DNA of 63,440 bases, taken from assembly GCA_035560235.1 (NCBI GenBank), contig DATMAG010000051.1:1-63440 (forward strand), given 5' to 3'. The notes under the pieces are model-generated. The model saw only the letters and a program-made list of their open reading frames with translations. It had not been told where the DNA came from and ran no database searches. Origin of the DNA: DASRDU01 sp035560235 (lineage in GTDB: Bacteria > Acidobacteriota > Blastocatellia > RBC074). The translations under genes were made by a program, and so were the position numbers. Positions 1-7,763 of the stretch are shown one piece after another (position 1 is the first letter of the stretch; every line of letters starts with the position of its first letter).

Positions 1-140
1 CAGGCCAGACCCGCCACGACGAGCGCGCCAATCAGGAGGATGGTCAGCACCAGACAGAGAAACCTGAGCAGCGCGCGTTTCTCGGCTTCGATCTGCATGG
101 TCTGGCGGCGAACTGTTTCGTATTCCTGCTGGCTGTACAT
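1..140 (-). CDS. partial small membrane protein, N-terminus only
   Basis: An ATG at 140-138 on the minus strand opens a frame that runs off the window edge without a stop. The visible 46 residues begin MYSQQEYETVRRQ, a polar, probably helical start. They continue into a hydrophobic stretch (about residues 29-46, LRFLCLVLTILLIGALVV) that looks like a transmembrane helix. The family is not recognisable from this fragment. The existence of the gene rests on clean coding character and the membrane segment. No clear Shine-Dalgarno sequence was seen. Confidence 0.5.
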   Translation of the reverse strand, partial: MYSQQEYETVRRQTMQIEAEKRALLRFLCLVLTILLIGALVVAGLA

Positions 141-521
141 AGCGGCGCAAGTCTAACGTGACTTAATCTCATCTTCAATTCCCCTGGTCAAAATCCCGCC
201 GCCACAGCCGAATTTATCCTGGAACCGCTGCTCCGGTCAGAAAATCGAAGCCCTGAATACAACTTTTGTCTTAATGCCATGAGACTTTTTCATCAGGATG
301 CCTGCGACTGATCCACACAGGTCCCGGGCGCATCCGGCTCCGGAGGAGCGGAGAAACCTGTGCAGCAATCAGTGGATCACTGCGGTTCGAAACCTGACAG
401 GAACCGGATGTTTTTTGTGCAGCTCAGCCGCGAGCGAATGGCTTTCAGTCAGATGATCTTTTATGCTGTTCGCCAAAGTGTGCCTGGTCAGGCAGACTGA
501 AACCACAGACAACAAAAGCCC
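141..521. other. intergenic, divergent promoter region
   Basis: This 381-bp stretch lies between the divergently oriented partial membrane protein and the amidohydrolase. It has no convincing ORF, RNA or repeat. It presumably carries the promoters of both genes, but no good -35/-10 pair was identified. Confidence 0.4.
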
Positions 522-2441
522 ATGAAACGACTGATTCTCTTCTGCACAATTCTGACGTTCACCTTTCTTCCATCTGCCGATGCGCGTCGGCCTGTGACGG
601 CTGACCTCATCGCCATCACCGGGGCCACAATTGTTGACGGCACAGGCGCGCCGCCATTCACGGGCAGCGTGCTGATTCGCGGCGACCGCATTGCGGCGGT
701 CGGACAGACGATTGAGATTCCGGCTGGCGCGGCGGTGATCAATGCCGCAGGGATGACGCTGATGCCGGGCATCTTCGATCTGCACACGCACCTGCCTTAT
801 GCGAGCGGCGGGCGCGTTGACGGCGACTGGCCGAAGAACCTGAAGGCTTATCTTTACTGCGGCGTGACTTCGGTGGTTGATTTCGGAACTTATCCTGAAA
901 CCTTCGAGCCGATGCGGCGGCTGATTGCGACGGGCGTGATTCCGGGGCCGCGCCTGCATCTCGCCGCGCGCATCAGCACGCCGGGCGGGCACGGTGCTGA
1001 AGGCGGGCGCGGCGATTTCTTTTCGCAGGAAGTCACAACGCCGCGTGAGGCCCGCGCTGCGGTGCGCCGCGTGCTGCCGTACCGGCCTGATGTGATCAAA
1101 GCCTTCACCGATGGCTGGCGTTACGGCGCAGCGCCCGATATGACCAGCATGCGCGAGGACACGCTGGCGGCGCTCGTTGACGAAGCGCACAGGAACGGCC
1201 TCGAAGTGCTGACCCACACGGTCACGCTCGACAAGGCAAAGGTCGCCGCCCGCGCCGGAGTTGATGTGATTGATCACGGCATCGGTGATAAAGAGGCCGA
1301 TGATGAGCTGCTGAAACTGATGAAGGAGAAAGGCACGACCTATGCGCCGACGCTGGCGGTCTATGAGCCGCGTGGCCGCGACATTCTGACGCCGCTGCTG
1401 GCCACGGTGCTTGATCCGGCAGCGCGCAACGGGATCAGTCCGCCGCTGGTTGCGCCGGGCGATGTGCCGCTCAGGCCTGCGGCTGGTTCGGCTGAAAACG
1501 GCGACCCGCCGCGCCTGCGCCGCTGGCAGACGTTGCAGCACAACACCGCTGCACTACGCGCCGCTGGCATCCGTTTTGGCACAGGCACTGACGCCGGAGT
1601 CACCGGCACGCATCACGGCTGGGCAACGCTGCGCGAACTTGAACTGCTCGTGCAGGGCGGGCTGACGCCGCTTGAAGCGATCACTGCCGCGACGGGCAAC
1701 AGCGCCAGGGCGCTGCACGTTGATGATGAACGCGGCACGATTGCCGCTGGCAGGCTCGCTGATCTGGTGCTGGTGGCGGGCGAACCGCACAAACAGATCG
1801 GTGACATTGAAAAGATCAGCCGTGTCTTTCTGGGCGGCAAGGAGCTTGATCGTGACAGACTGGCGCGTGAGATTGCGACGAGTGAAATCACGCCGCTGCC
1901 AGCGATCAAAGCGACCGCGAAGGTTGATGATTTTGAAGGCAGCAGCAACGGGTTCGGACTGCGCAGCGCGCTTGACACGCTGTGGATTTACAGCAGCGAT
2001 GCGGGCGTGGATGCGTCAAAGGTACTCTTCACCAGAATCCTGCGCGCAGGCAGCCGCAGCGATCATGCTGTTTCACTGATTGCGCGCATGTCAGAAAAGG
2101 ATCGCCCGTTCGCGCGGCTGAACGTCCCGCTCAGTCGCGGCGCAGTCGAACCCGTTGATGCCCGCGAATTCAAAGGCATTCAGTTTGACGTGCGCGGCGA
2201 TGGCGAATATCGCCTGATCGTGCCGACACGCGGATTGCGCGACGGCAATCACTTTCAGGCTCAGTTCACAGCGGGCAGCGACTGGCGCACGATCAGCATT
2301 GATTTCGCCTCGCTCACGCAGCAGCCCGGCGGCACTGCCGCGTGGACAGGCAGCGATCTGCTGATGCTGAGCTTTGAAGTGGCGCGCAAAGCAGGTGAGA
2401 GCGGATGGCTCGAACTCGATAACATTCGCTTCTACCGGTAA
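522..2441 (+). CDS. secreted amidohydrolase with C-terminal CIA30-like domain
   Basis: The 639-residue protein starts with a signal peptide (residues 1-22, a hydrophobic core ending in ADA). A metal-dependent amidohydrolase (TIM-barrel) domain follows. The metal-site signatures visible are HxH at H88/H90 (in DLHTHL), a Lys near 190, the THTV histidine near 231, DHG near 250 and the GTDAG aspartate near 355. Residues from about 465 to the end (VDDFEGSS... to LELDNIRFYR) resemble the CIA30/NADH:ubiquinone-assembly galactose-binding-like fold. The substrate is unknown; relatives include imidazolonepropionase- and prolidase-like enzymes. The signal peptide places it outside the cytoplasm. It stands alone on its strand. 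The domain architecture is seen directly, while the hydrolytic activity is inferred from the family. Confidence 0.85.
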   Translation: MKRLILFCTILTFTFLPSADARRPVTADLIAITGATIVDGTGAPPFTGSVLIRGDRIAAVGQTIEIPAGAAVINAAGMTLMPGIFDLHTHLPYASGGRVDGDWPKNLKAYLYCGVTSVVDFGTYPETFEPMRRLIATGVIPGPRLHLAARISTPGGHGAEGGRGDFFSQEVTTPREARAAVRRVLPYRPDVIKAFTDGWRYGAAPDMTSMREDTLAALVDEAHRNGLEVLTHTVTLDKAKVAARAGVDVIDHGIGDKEADDELLKLMKEKGTTYAPTLAVYEPRGRDILTPLLATVLDPAARNGISPPLVAPGDVPLRPAAGSAENGDPPRLRRWQTLQHNTAALRAAGIRFGTGTDAGVTGTHHGWATLRELELLVQGGLTPLEAITAATGNSARALHVDDERGTIAAGRLADLVLVAGEPHKQIGDIEKISRVFLGGKELDRDRLAREIATSEITPLPAIKATAKVDDFEGSSNGFGLRSALDTLWIYSSDAGVDASKVLFTRILRAGSRSDHAVSLIARMSEKDRPFARLNVPLSRGAVEPVDAREFKGIQFDVRGDGEYRLIVPTRGLRDGNHFQAQFTAGSDWRTISIDFASLTQQPGGTAAWTGSDLLMLSFEVARKAGESGWLELDNIRFYR

Positions 2442-2477
2442 CGAGCCGCTATAATGCGCGCGAAGGAGTTGATGAGT

Positions 2478-2798
2478 ATGAGTCAGCCATACATTGAATA
2501 TCATCACGGCGGCTACTGGATTGCCGGAACGCGAGTCTCGCTCGATTCGATTGTCTACCGCTGGCGCGAAGGCCTGTCGGCAGAGACGATCCAGAAGGAA
2601 TGCTTCCCGGTGCTTTCGCTGAAGCAGGTTTACGGCGCAATCCTGTTTTACCTGGAGAATCAGGGAGAGGTTGATGCTTATCTGGAGCAGGCGGCTAAGG
2701 AAGAGGAAGAGATGGGCGAGAGGATTCGCGCCACTTACCCTGAACTGCACGAACGGCTTGAACAATTGCGACAGTCCATTCATCAGCATAAATCATGA
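2478..2798 (+). CDS. DUF433 protein, probable antitoxin
   Basis: A small protein of about 106 residues. Its N-terminal part (GGYWIAGTRVSLDSIVYRWREGLSAETI) is the DUF433 winged-helix signature, normally DNA-binding and found in VapB-like antitoxins. The C-terminal half is charged and helical. The frame can open at 2454, but the AAGGAG at about 2463-2468 lies inside that extension and points to the ATG at 2478 (MSQPY). The gene overlaps the downstream DUF5615 gene by 4 bp (ATGA), so the two are translationally coupled. The pairing is typical of chromosomal toxin-antitoxin-like modules. Actual toxicity is not shown by sequence. Confidence 0.75.
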   Translation: MSQPYIEYHHGGYWIAGTRVSLDSIVYRWREGLSAETIQKECFPVLSLKQVYGAILFYLENQGEVDAYLEQAAKEEEEMGERIRATYPELHERLEQLRQSIHQHKS

Positions 2799-3154
2799 AA
2801 ATCAGGTTTCAGGCTGACAATGACCTGAATGGCGTGATCATTCGCCAGCTCTGCTTACGAAATCCTGAAGTGGACTTTCAGAGCGCAAGGATGCTCGGAC
2901 TGCACGAGGGAATTTCCGATGACAAGGTTCTGGAACTGGCTGCCCAGGAAAATCGCATCCTTGTTTCACATGATCTGAAAACAATGCCGGATCATTTTGG
3001 CAGATTCATTCTGAATCGCACTTCGCCGGGCCTGATTCTGATTGCACAGCTTGTGCCGATTGGAGTGGCTGTCGAATGGCTCAATCTGATCTGGCAGGCC
3101 AGTCAGCCGGAAGAGTATGTAAATCGCATGTACCGTATTCCGTCCTCCTGGTAA
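2795..3154 (+). CDS. DUF5615 PIN-like protein, probable toxin
   Basis: A protein of 119 residues. It has the DUF5615 PIN-like pattern: an early Asp (FQADNDL, about residue 8), SDDKVLELAAQENRILVSHDLKT in the middle with the acidic SHD, and a hydrophobic core strand (GLILIAQ). PIN-like proteins are metal-dependent ribonucleases, usually the toxin partner of DUF433 proteins. Its start codon overlaps the stop of the DUF433 gene. Assignment as the toxin of the pair is inferred from family and context. Confidence 0.75.
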   Translation: MKIRFQADNDLNGVIIRQLCLRNPEVDFQSARMLGLHEGISDDKVLELAAQENRILVSHDLKTMPDHFGRFILNRTSPGLILIAQLVPIGVAVEWLNLIWQASQPEEYVNRMYRIPSSW

Positions 3155-3181
3155 TCAACCATCTTTCAAATCAAAAACCAT

Positions 3182-4564
3182 ATGGCAACCACACCTGAAC
3201 TCTACAAAAATCTCGACAGCTACATTCAAAGCATTCGCCCTGAATTTGAGGAAAAGCTCGCCACGCTCGTTGAAATTCCGAGCATCAGCATGGATCCCGA
3301 ACGCAGGGGCGACATCGTGCGGTGCGGCGAGACGGCGGCTGAATTTCTGCGCGGCATTGGCGCAGAGGCCGAAGTCATTTCGACGCCGGGCAATCCTGTC
3401 GTGGTTGGGTCAATCGTCACTGATCCAAACAACCCGACGGTGGCGATCTATAACCACATGGATGTGCAACCGGCTGACGCTGCGGAATGGAACAAGGCTC
3501 CGTTCACTTTTTACAAGGTCGGTGATCGTTACGAAGGTCGCGGCACGACCGATGACAAGGGGCCGGGATTGACAGCGCTGTTTGCCGCGAAATACGCCGT
3601 TGATAACGGCGTGCCGCTCAACATCAAATTCATCTGGGAACTTGAAGAAGAGATCGGAAGTCCGAACTTTGAAGGCTTCGTCAAAAAGAACCGCGACAAA
3701 CTCAGAACCGATTCGGTGCTGGTGTCGGACACGATCTGGATTGCGCGCGGGCGTCCGGCAGTGCCTTACGGGCTGCGCGGATTGCAGGCCATTACGCTGA
3801 CGCTCGAAACGCACGCGAAGGATGTGCATTCGGGTCTGGTCGGCGGCGTGGCGCGCAACCCGATTGGCGAACTGTGCGACGTGATCGCGCAGTGTTACGA
3901 CGCAAAGACCGGGCGCGTGAAAATCAAGGGCTTTTATGATGACGTGCGCAAGGCGACGAAGGCAGAAATTGCCAGCTTCACAAGTTCCGGCTTCAGCAGC
4001 CGGGGCTTCAAAAAGGCGCACGAACTGAAATCAATTCGCCCGAATATGAAGACTGACGCTGACGTGCTGCAGGCTTTTATGTCGCTGCCGACTTTTGAAG
4101 TGCATGGCGTGGTGGGCGGTTACAGCGGCCCCGGCGTCAAAACCATCGTCCCGCATCGCGCCGAAGCCAAAATCAGCATGCGGCTCGTGCCGAATCAGAA
4201 GCCCGCGAAGATTCTGAAACTCGTGAAGGATTTCGTGAAGCGGGTCAACCCGGATGTAAAGGTCAACGCCGAACACGCGCTCGAACCTTTCCTGGGCGAT
4301 TTCACGGGGCCTTACGCCGAAGCGGCGCGCACAGCGATGAAGTTTGCATTCGGCAAAGAGCCTGCGTTCACACGCGAAGGCGGATCAATCGGCGCGGTTG
4401 TGACAATGCAGGATTATCTGAAAGCGCCGATCACTTTTCTGGGGCTGAGCCTGCCGGAGCATGGCTATCACGCAAAGAATGAAAATTACGACTGGGGACA
4501 GACTTCAGGCGGGATCAGGATGTTCACGAAGTATTTTGAGGAAATCTCCCGGATCGGCCGATAG
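3182..4564 (+). CDS. M20 family metallopeptidase (dipeptidase)
   Basis: The 460-residue protein is of usual length for M20 dipeptidases of the CNDP type. Visible metal-site motifs are NHMDVQP (about residue 90), GRGTTDDKGP (about 120, the bridging Asp), EEEIGS (about 155, the catalytic and metal Glu) and the late HGYH near the C-terminus. The dimerisation lid lies between, about 195-330. It has no signal peptide, so it is probably a cytoplasmic peptidase that hydrolyses dipeptides or N-acyl amino acids. It starts 27 bp after the DUF5615 gene and ends in front of a strong bidirectional terminator. Exact specificity cannot be read from sequence. Confidence 0.9.
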   Translation: MATTPELYKNLDSYIQSIRPEFEEKLATLVEIPSISMDPERRGDIVRCGETAAEFLRGIGAEAEVISTPGNPVVVGSIVTDPNNPTVAIYNHMDVQPADAAEWNKAPFTFYKVGDRYEGRGTTDDKGPGLTALFAAKYAVDNGVPLNIKFIWELEEEIGSPNFEGFVKKNRDKLRTDSVLVSDTIWIARGRPAVPYGLRGLQAITLTLETHAKDVHSGLVGGVARNPIGELCDVIAQCYDAKTGRVKIKGFYDDVRKATKAEIASFTSSGFSSRGFKKAHELKSIRPNMKTDADVLQAFMSLPTFEVHGVVGGYSGPGVKTIVPHRAEAKISMRLVPNQKPAKILKLVKDFVKRVNPDVKVNAEHALEPFLGDFTGPYAEAARTAMKFAFGKEPAFTREGGSIGAVVTMQDYLKAPITFLGLSLPEHGYHAKNENYDWGQTSGGIRMFTKYFEEISRIGR

Positions 4565-4571
4565 ATATTTG

Positions 4572-4629
4572 AAGCCGGCATTCAGGCGCTATAGTTCTTC
4601 TCAAGGTTGCAGCGCCTGAATGCCGGCTT
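4572..4629. terminator. 19-bp perfect inverted repeat between convergent genes
   Basis: Arms 4572-4590 and 4611-4629 are perfect reverse complements (19 bp, starting AAGCCGGCATTC) separated by 20 nt. The element sits between the + strand M20 gene and the − strand secreted-protein gene. It probably terminates both transcripts, although no long T-run follows either arm. Confidence 0.65.
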
Positions 4630-4655
4630 TCACCTTACGCCGGGTTTCCGGCCAC

Positions 4656-6224
4656 TCACTTCGGCTGAGTGATCTTTACCACGGCTCTGGCCGGAACGCT
4701 GACGCGGTCACCAGCGCGATTTGCAACAGAGATCACCAATTCTCCCGGTTCAATGTTATCCGGCAGTGCCAGATACATCGTCTCGTCCATCAGCAGCAGG
4801 TTCTGCTGATCCCTGTAAACTGAAACATGCCCGGCCTGTTCGAACCTGATTTCAGGGAAGTCACCAAGGCTTAATCCCTCGGCCCGCATTCTGATGTAAC
4901 GTTTGCTGAGATCAAGTTGTGGCTGCACTCCCTGTGCTGACCTGAGAGCCTGATTCAACGCCTCGACCTCACTGCGCAAAGCCTCTTTCGCCTCAATGAC
5001 TGACGGTGGAATAACGTCAGCGATAATCTCCAGCGGCAGGCCATTGCTCAACCCCGCCTCCGGCCCCTGCGCCGGATTGAGGACTTTGAGCGTAACCTCG
5101 CCAAGCACATCAGGCCCAAGCCTGACGGCCATGAAAACCGGCAGGTCACTTTCTTTCAGAGGGGACGAACCGCCTGCACTCTGAGGCTCGTTCACTGCGC
5201 TGTTGTAGAGTGGTTTCAGTTCGTAGCGTCTGTTCTCCTGCTCAATAATTATCAGCGTCCTGCCGGGAGTCGGCTCCAGGTTGACACGATTTTCCACCAG
5301 CAGCCTGATGATCTGCCCGACACTGGCTTTCCTGGGATCCATTCGGGCCAGGCGCGGTGGCTGAGATCGCTGTGCGGTTTCGCTTCGGCGCTTTTCCTCA
5401 GCCATTTCAGCGCTGCTTCTGATCTGCACTTTTTCGGTGGTCGGCTCGCTCTCTGCGCCCCTGATCTTTACCCTGACTTCAACTATCGCCTCGCCGGGAA
5501 CAAGTCCGTCAGGCAGTCTGACCAGAACCTCCCAGGGTGAAGGGGCGAGAGACTGGTCGTCCTTTGGAGAGTGAAAAATCACTCGCCCCCTGGCAGTGAA
5601 GAGCTGGTCATTTTGTTTGAAGGTCAGAAGCAGCGCCGAGTCTTTGTCATCGGGATCAATAATCGGCTTCAGATAAACCGTATTCTCCTTTCCCGTCTCC
5701 AGCACAACAGGCGGAGGAGTCCGTTTGTCAGGAGGCGGCATCTCGTTCGGCTCCCCGGGAAAGATGACCTGAGTAAAGCGCAGAAGATTTACGGGCAGCG
5801 GGTGCGCGCTGATGCTGATCCGGTGCTCGTTGCTGCGTCGCCCCTGATGGATCGCAATGGCCGCAGCTTCGCCTTCGACCAGCCCATGCGGCAGGACAAA
5901 ATACAATCCCAAATAGTAAGCGGAAGGTCTTCCAGGTTGCGGCGCGGGCTTGAAAAGAGCGACGTGCCTGACCAGCACCCGCTGACGGAATGCTCCCTGA
6001 ATAATTTCAACCTCATAACCATCACGAACGAGTTGCAGGTATGGTTCGGTATCTTTTTTTATATTCAGAGCCAGCATAAAGCCCTGGCCGGGGAAGCCGG
6101 TCTTTTCCGAAATTTCGGAGTTTGCAACCAGAGGATTATTTTCAGGCTCCTGGGCAAACACGCACATTGTCAGCAGGGTTGCGACTGACAGTAAATGGCT
6201 GATGAAACTGATGGCTGATTTCAT
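4656..6224 (-). CDS. secreted protein of unknown function
   Basis: The frame extends to 6260, but AGGAGGG immediately before the ATG at 6224 selects that start (MKSAISF). This gives about 522 residues with a signal peptide (hydrophobic residues about 7-22, cleavage after VFA). The mature protein has several beta-rich stretches of 80-110 residues with repeated phrases such as EPGELVISVANRAGD and VPGEAIVEVRVKIRGAES, recalling IPT/TIG-like immunoglobulin folds. It also has a helical linker around residue 400. No catalytic motif was seen. It is monocistronic and probably an extracytoplasmic structural or binding protein. The family is not recognised. Confidence 0.6.
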   Translation of the reverse strand: MKSAISFISHLLSVATLLTMCVFAQEPENNPLVANSEISEKTGFPGQGFMLALNIKKDTEPYLQLVRDGYEVEIIQGAFRQRVLVRHVALFKPAPQPGRPSAYYLGLYFVLPHGLVEGEAAAIAIHQGRRSNEHRISISAHPLPVNLLRFTQVIFPGEPNEMPPPDKRTPPPVVLETGKENTVYLKPIIDPDDKDSALLLTFKQNDQLFTARGRVIFHSPKDDQSLAPSPWEVLVRLPDGLVPGEAIVEVRVKIRGAESEPTTEKVQIRSSAEMAEEKRRSETAQRSQPPRLARMDPRKASVGQIIRLLVENRVNLEPTPGRTLIIIEQENRRYELKPLYNSAVNEPQSAGGSSPLKESDLPVFMAVRLGPDVLGEVTLKVLNPAQGPEAGLSNGLPLEIIADVIPPSVIEAKEALRSEVEALNQALRSAQGVQPQLDLSKRYIRMRAEGLSLGDFPEIRFEQAGHVSVYRDQQNLLLMDETMYLALPDNIEPGELVISVANRAGDRVSVPARAVVKITQPK

Positions 6225-6386
6225 GATTTCCCTCCTGATGAGAGTCTGACTGAGAATCAATATGCCGGCTTACGATGCTGAGGAAACAGGATGCAGAAGA
6301 AGAGAGCAGGCGACGTTCAGTGCTGTGCTGAACGCCGCCCCTGAACCTTAAGTGTGATGGCACGAATTTCAGTTGCCGCACACCCT

Positions 6387-6956
6387 CTAGGCCAGTGCTG
6401 CCGCGATCTGATCAATCACGGCGTGTTCCTGCGGGGTTGCCAGATGACCCAGGCCGAGGACGCCGCCTGAGACGCTGGCGATGGTCTGGCATCCGGCCAG
6501 CAGTTCGCGGCGCGTCACCTCACGCTGATCGGGCGGCATGGTCTGCAGCACGCGGCTGAGGACCTCAAGATTGCGGCGGAAGAACTGATCGGTCGGGCGG
6601 GTATCCATCCACTGCGCAAGCATCTGATCGGCGGCGCTGCCGGTCGTCACGCCGTGCAGCCGGGCGGCTTCGAGCAGTTCCTCGCGTTTGAGATTGCTGA
6701 CGCCGCCATAGACCCACGCGACCTGAATGAGCGGCGCGAGATACATCAGTGAAACCGTGTCGGCAGTGTAACCGAGTTCCTGCAGTTCGCGCAGGATGGC
6801 ATCATCGGTGATGCCGGAGTTTTCGGCCATCCGGCGGCGCTCGGCTTCGGCCTCGGCGCGACGATGCAGGTTTTCAATCAGTTCGGCTTCGCGTTTGTGG
6901 AAGTACTCTTCCTCCTTGCTCCGTTCCCAGCTTCTGAACGCATCCTTGTCCGGCAT
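6387..6956 (-). CDS. TerB-like domain protein, paralogue 1
   Basis: A 189-residue cytoplasmic protein. A charged N-terminal helix (residues 1-45, rich in E/K/R) precedes a helical TerB-like domain containing YLAPLIQVAWVYGGVSNLKREELLEAA, where acidic residues in TerB often bind metal. The C-terminal segment has GGVLGLGHLAT. It is clearly paralogous to the gene just upstream (same order EEYF.K.E.ELIE... and QELG). However, the usual WADG metal-binding acidic motif is changed here to WVYGG, suggesting loss of metal binding. The role is unknown; TerB proteins are linked to stress and membrane-associated complexes. Confidence 0.65.
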   Translation of the reverse strand: MPDKDAFRSWERSKEEEYFHKREAELIENLHRRAEAEAERRRMAENSGITDDAILRELQELGYTADTVSLMYLAPLIQVAWVYGGVSNLKREELLEAARLHGVTTGSAADQMLAQWMDTRPTDQFFRRNLEVLSRVLQTMPPDQREVTRRELLAGCQTIASVSGGVLGLGHLATPQEHAVIDQIAAALA

Positions 6957-7012
6957 GTCTGCTCCCTGCTGATGATGAAAAGAGAATCGGGTCCGACGAT
7001 CATTCAGGCCCG

Positions 7013-7615
7013 TTATTTTTCGAGGACGTTGCGGGCAGCCTCGCGGCGGCTGTTTTCAAACTCTCTGGCAATCCGTGTGATCGCCACGCGCTCTTCATCA
7101 GAGATTTTGTCGCCGAGGCCCAGAATGCCGCCTGAAGCCGAAGCGACGGCGATGCAGAAGGCAACCAGATCACGGCGGGCCGCTTCGCCCTGAACGGGCG
7201 GCATGGCTTCGATCATCGCGTGTACGATTCGCAGCGTCTGCGCGAAAAACTCATCCGAAGGACGCTCTTCAAGCCACTTCGCCAGCTGCTTGTCGGCCAG
7301 GCTGCCTTCGGCAATGCCGCGCAGCCGGGCGATCTGAACCAGTTGTTCGCGCTCGTTGCGCTGCACCTGACCGTCAGCCCATGCGACCTGCACGAGCGGC
7401 GCGAGATGCAGCAGTGAAACCGTTTCGCGGGTGAAGCCGAGTTCCTGCAGATCACTCAGCAGTTCATCATCCGCGAGCCCCGTCGCCGCGGCCATCTCGC
7501 GGCGCTCGGCATCAGCCGCCTGGCGCTGGCGCATCTTTTCAATCAGTTCCTGTTCCTTTTTGCGGAAGTACTCTTCCTCAAGCCCCTTTTCCCGATCCCT
7601 GAATGCATCCGACAT
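7013..7615 (-). CDS. TerB-like domain protein, paralogue 2
   Basis: A 200-residue protein, paralogous along its whole length with the gene 56 bp downstream. It keeps the TerB core HLAPLVQVAWADGQVQRNEREQLVQ with the canonical WADGxVxxxE acidic motif. It ends in GGILGLGDKISDEERVAI and a charged tail. An N-terminal coiled-coil-like region (residues 5-50) is rich in charged residues. The start has upstream AGAGGAG (about 7619-7625 on the minus strand). The two genes probably form one transcript. Of the pair, this copy looks like the metal-competent one. Function is unknown. Confidence 0.7.
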   Translation of the reverse strand: MSDAFRDREKGLEEEYFRKKEQELIEKMRQRQAADAERREMAAATGLADDELLSDLQELGFTRETVSLLHLAPLVQVAWADGQVQRNEREQLVQIARLRGIAEGSLADKQLAKWLEERPSDEFFAQTLRIVHAMIEAMPPVQGEAARRDLVAFCIAVASASGGILGLGDKISDEERVAITRIAREFENSRREAARNVLEK

Positions 7616-7763
7616 AGCAGCTCCTCTCTGGAATTACAGATGATTATTCGGTGTATGTTGCAGCGCGCGCAGTGACAACCGTCACGCTGACGGCTACAGG
7701 CGGCGTCACCAACATTATCATAATGAGACTGAATCTGTGCAGTGCCTGGCGAGGGCAGAGCGG

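Noticed and set aside
369..1541. 390-codon minus-strand ORF opposite the amidohydrolase
   Set aside because: Arg/His-rich composition typical of antisense shadows in G+C-rich genes; the + strand gene has clear motifs.
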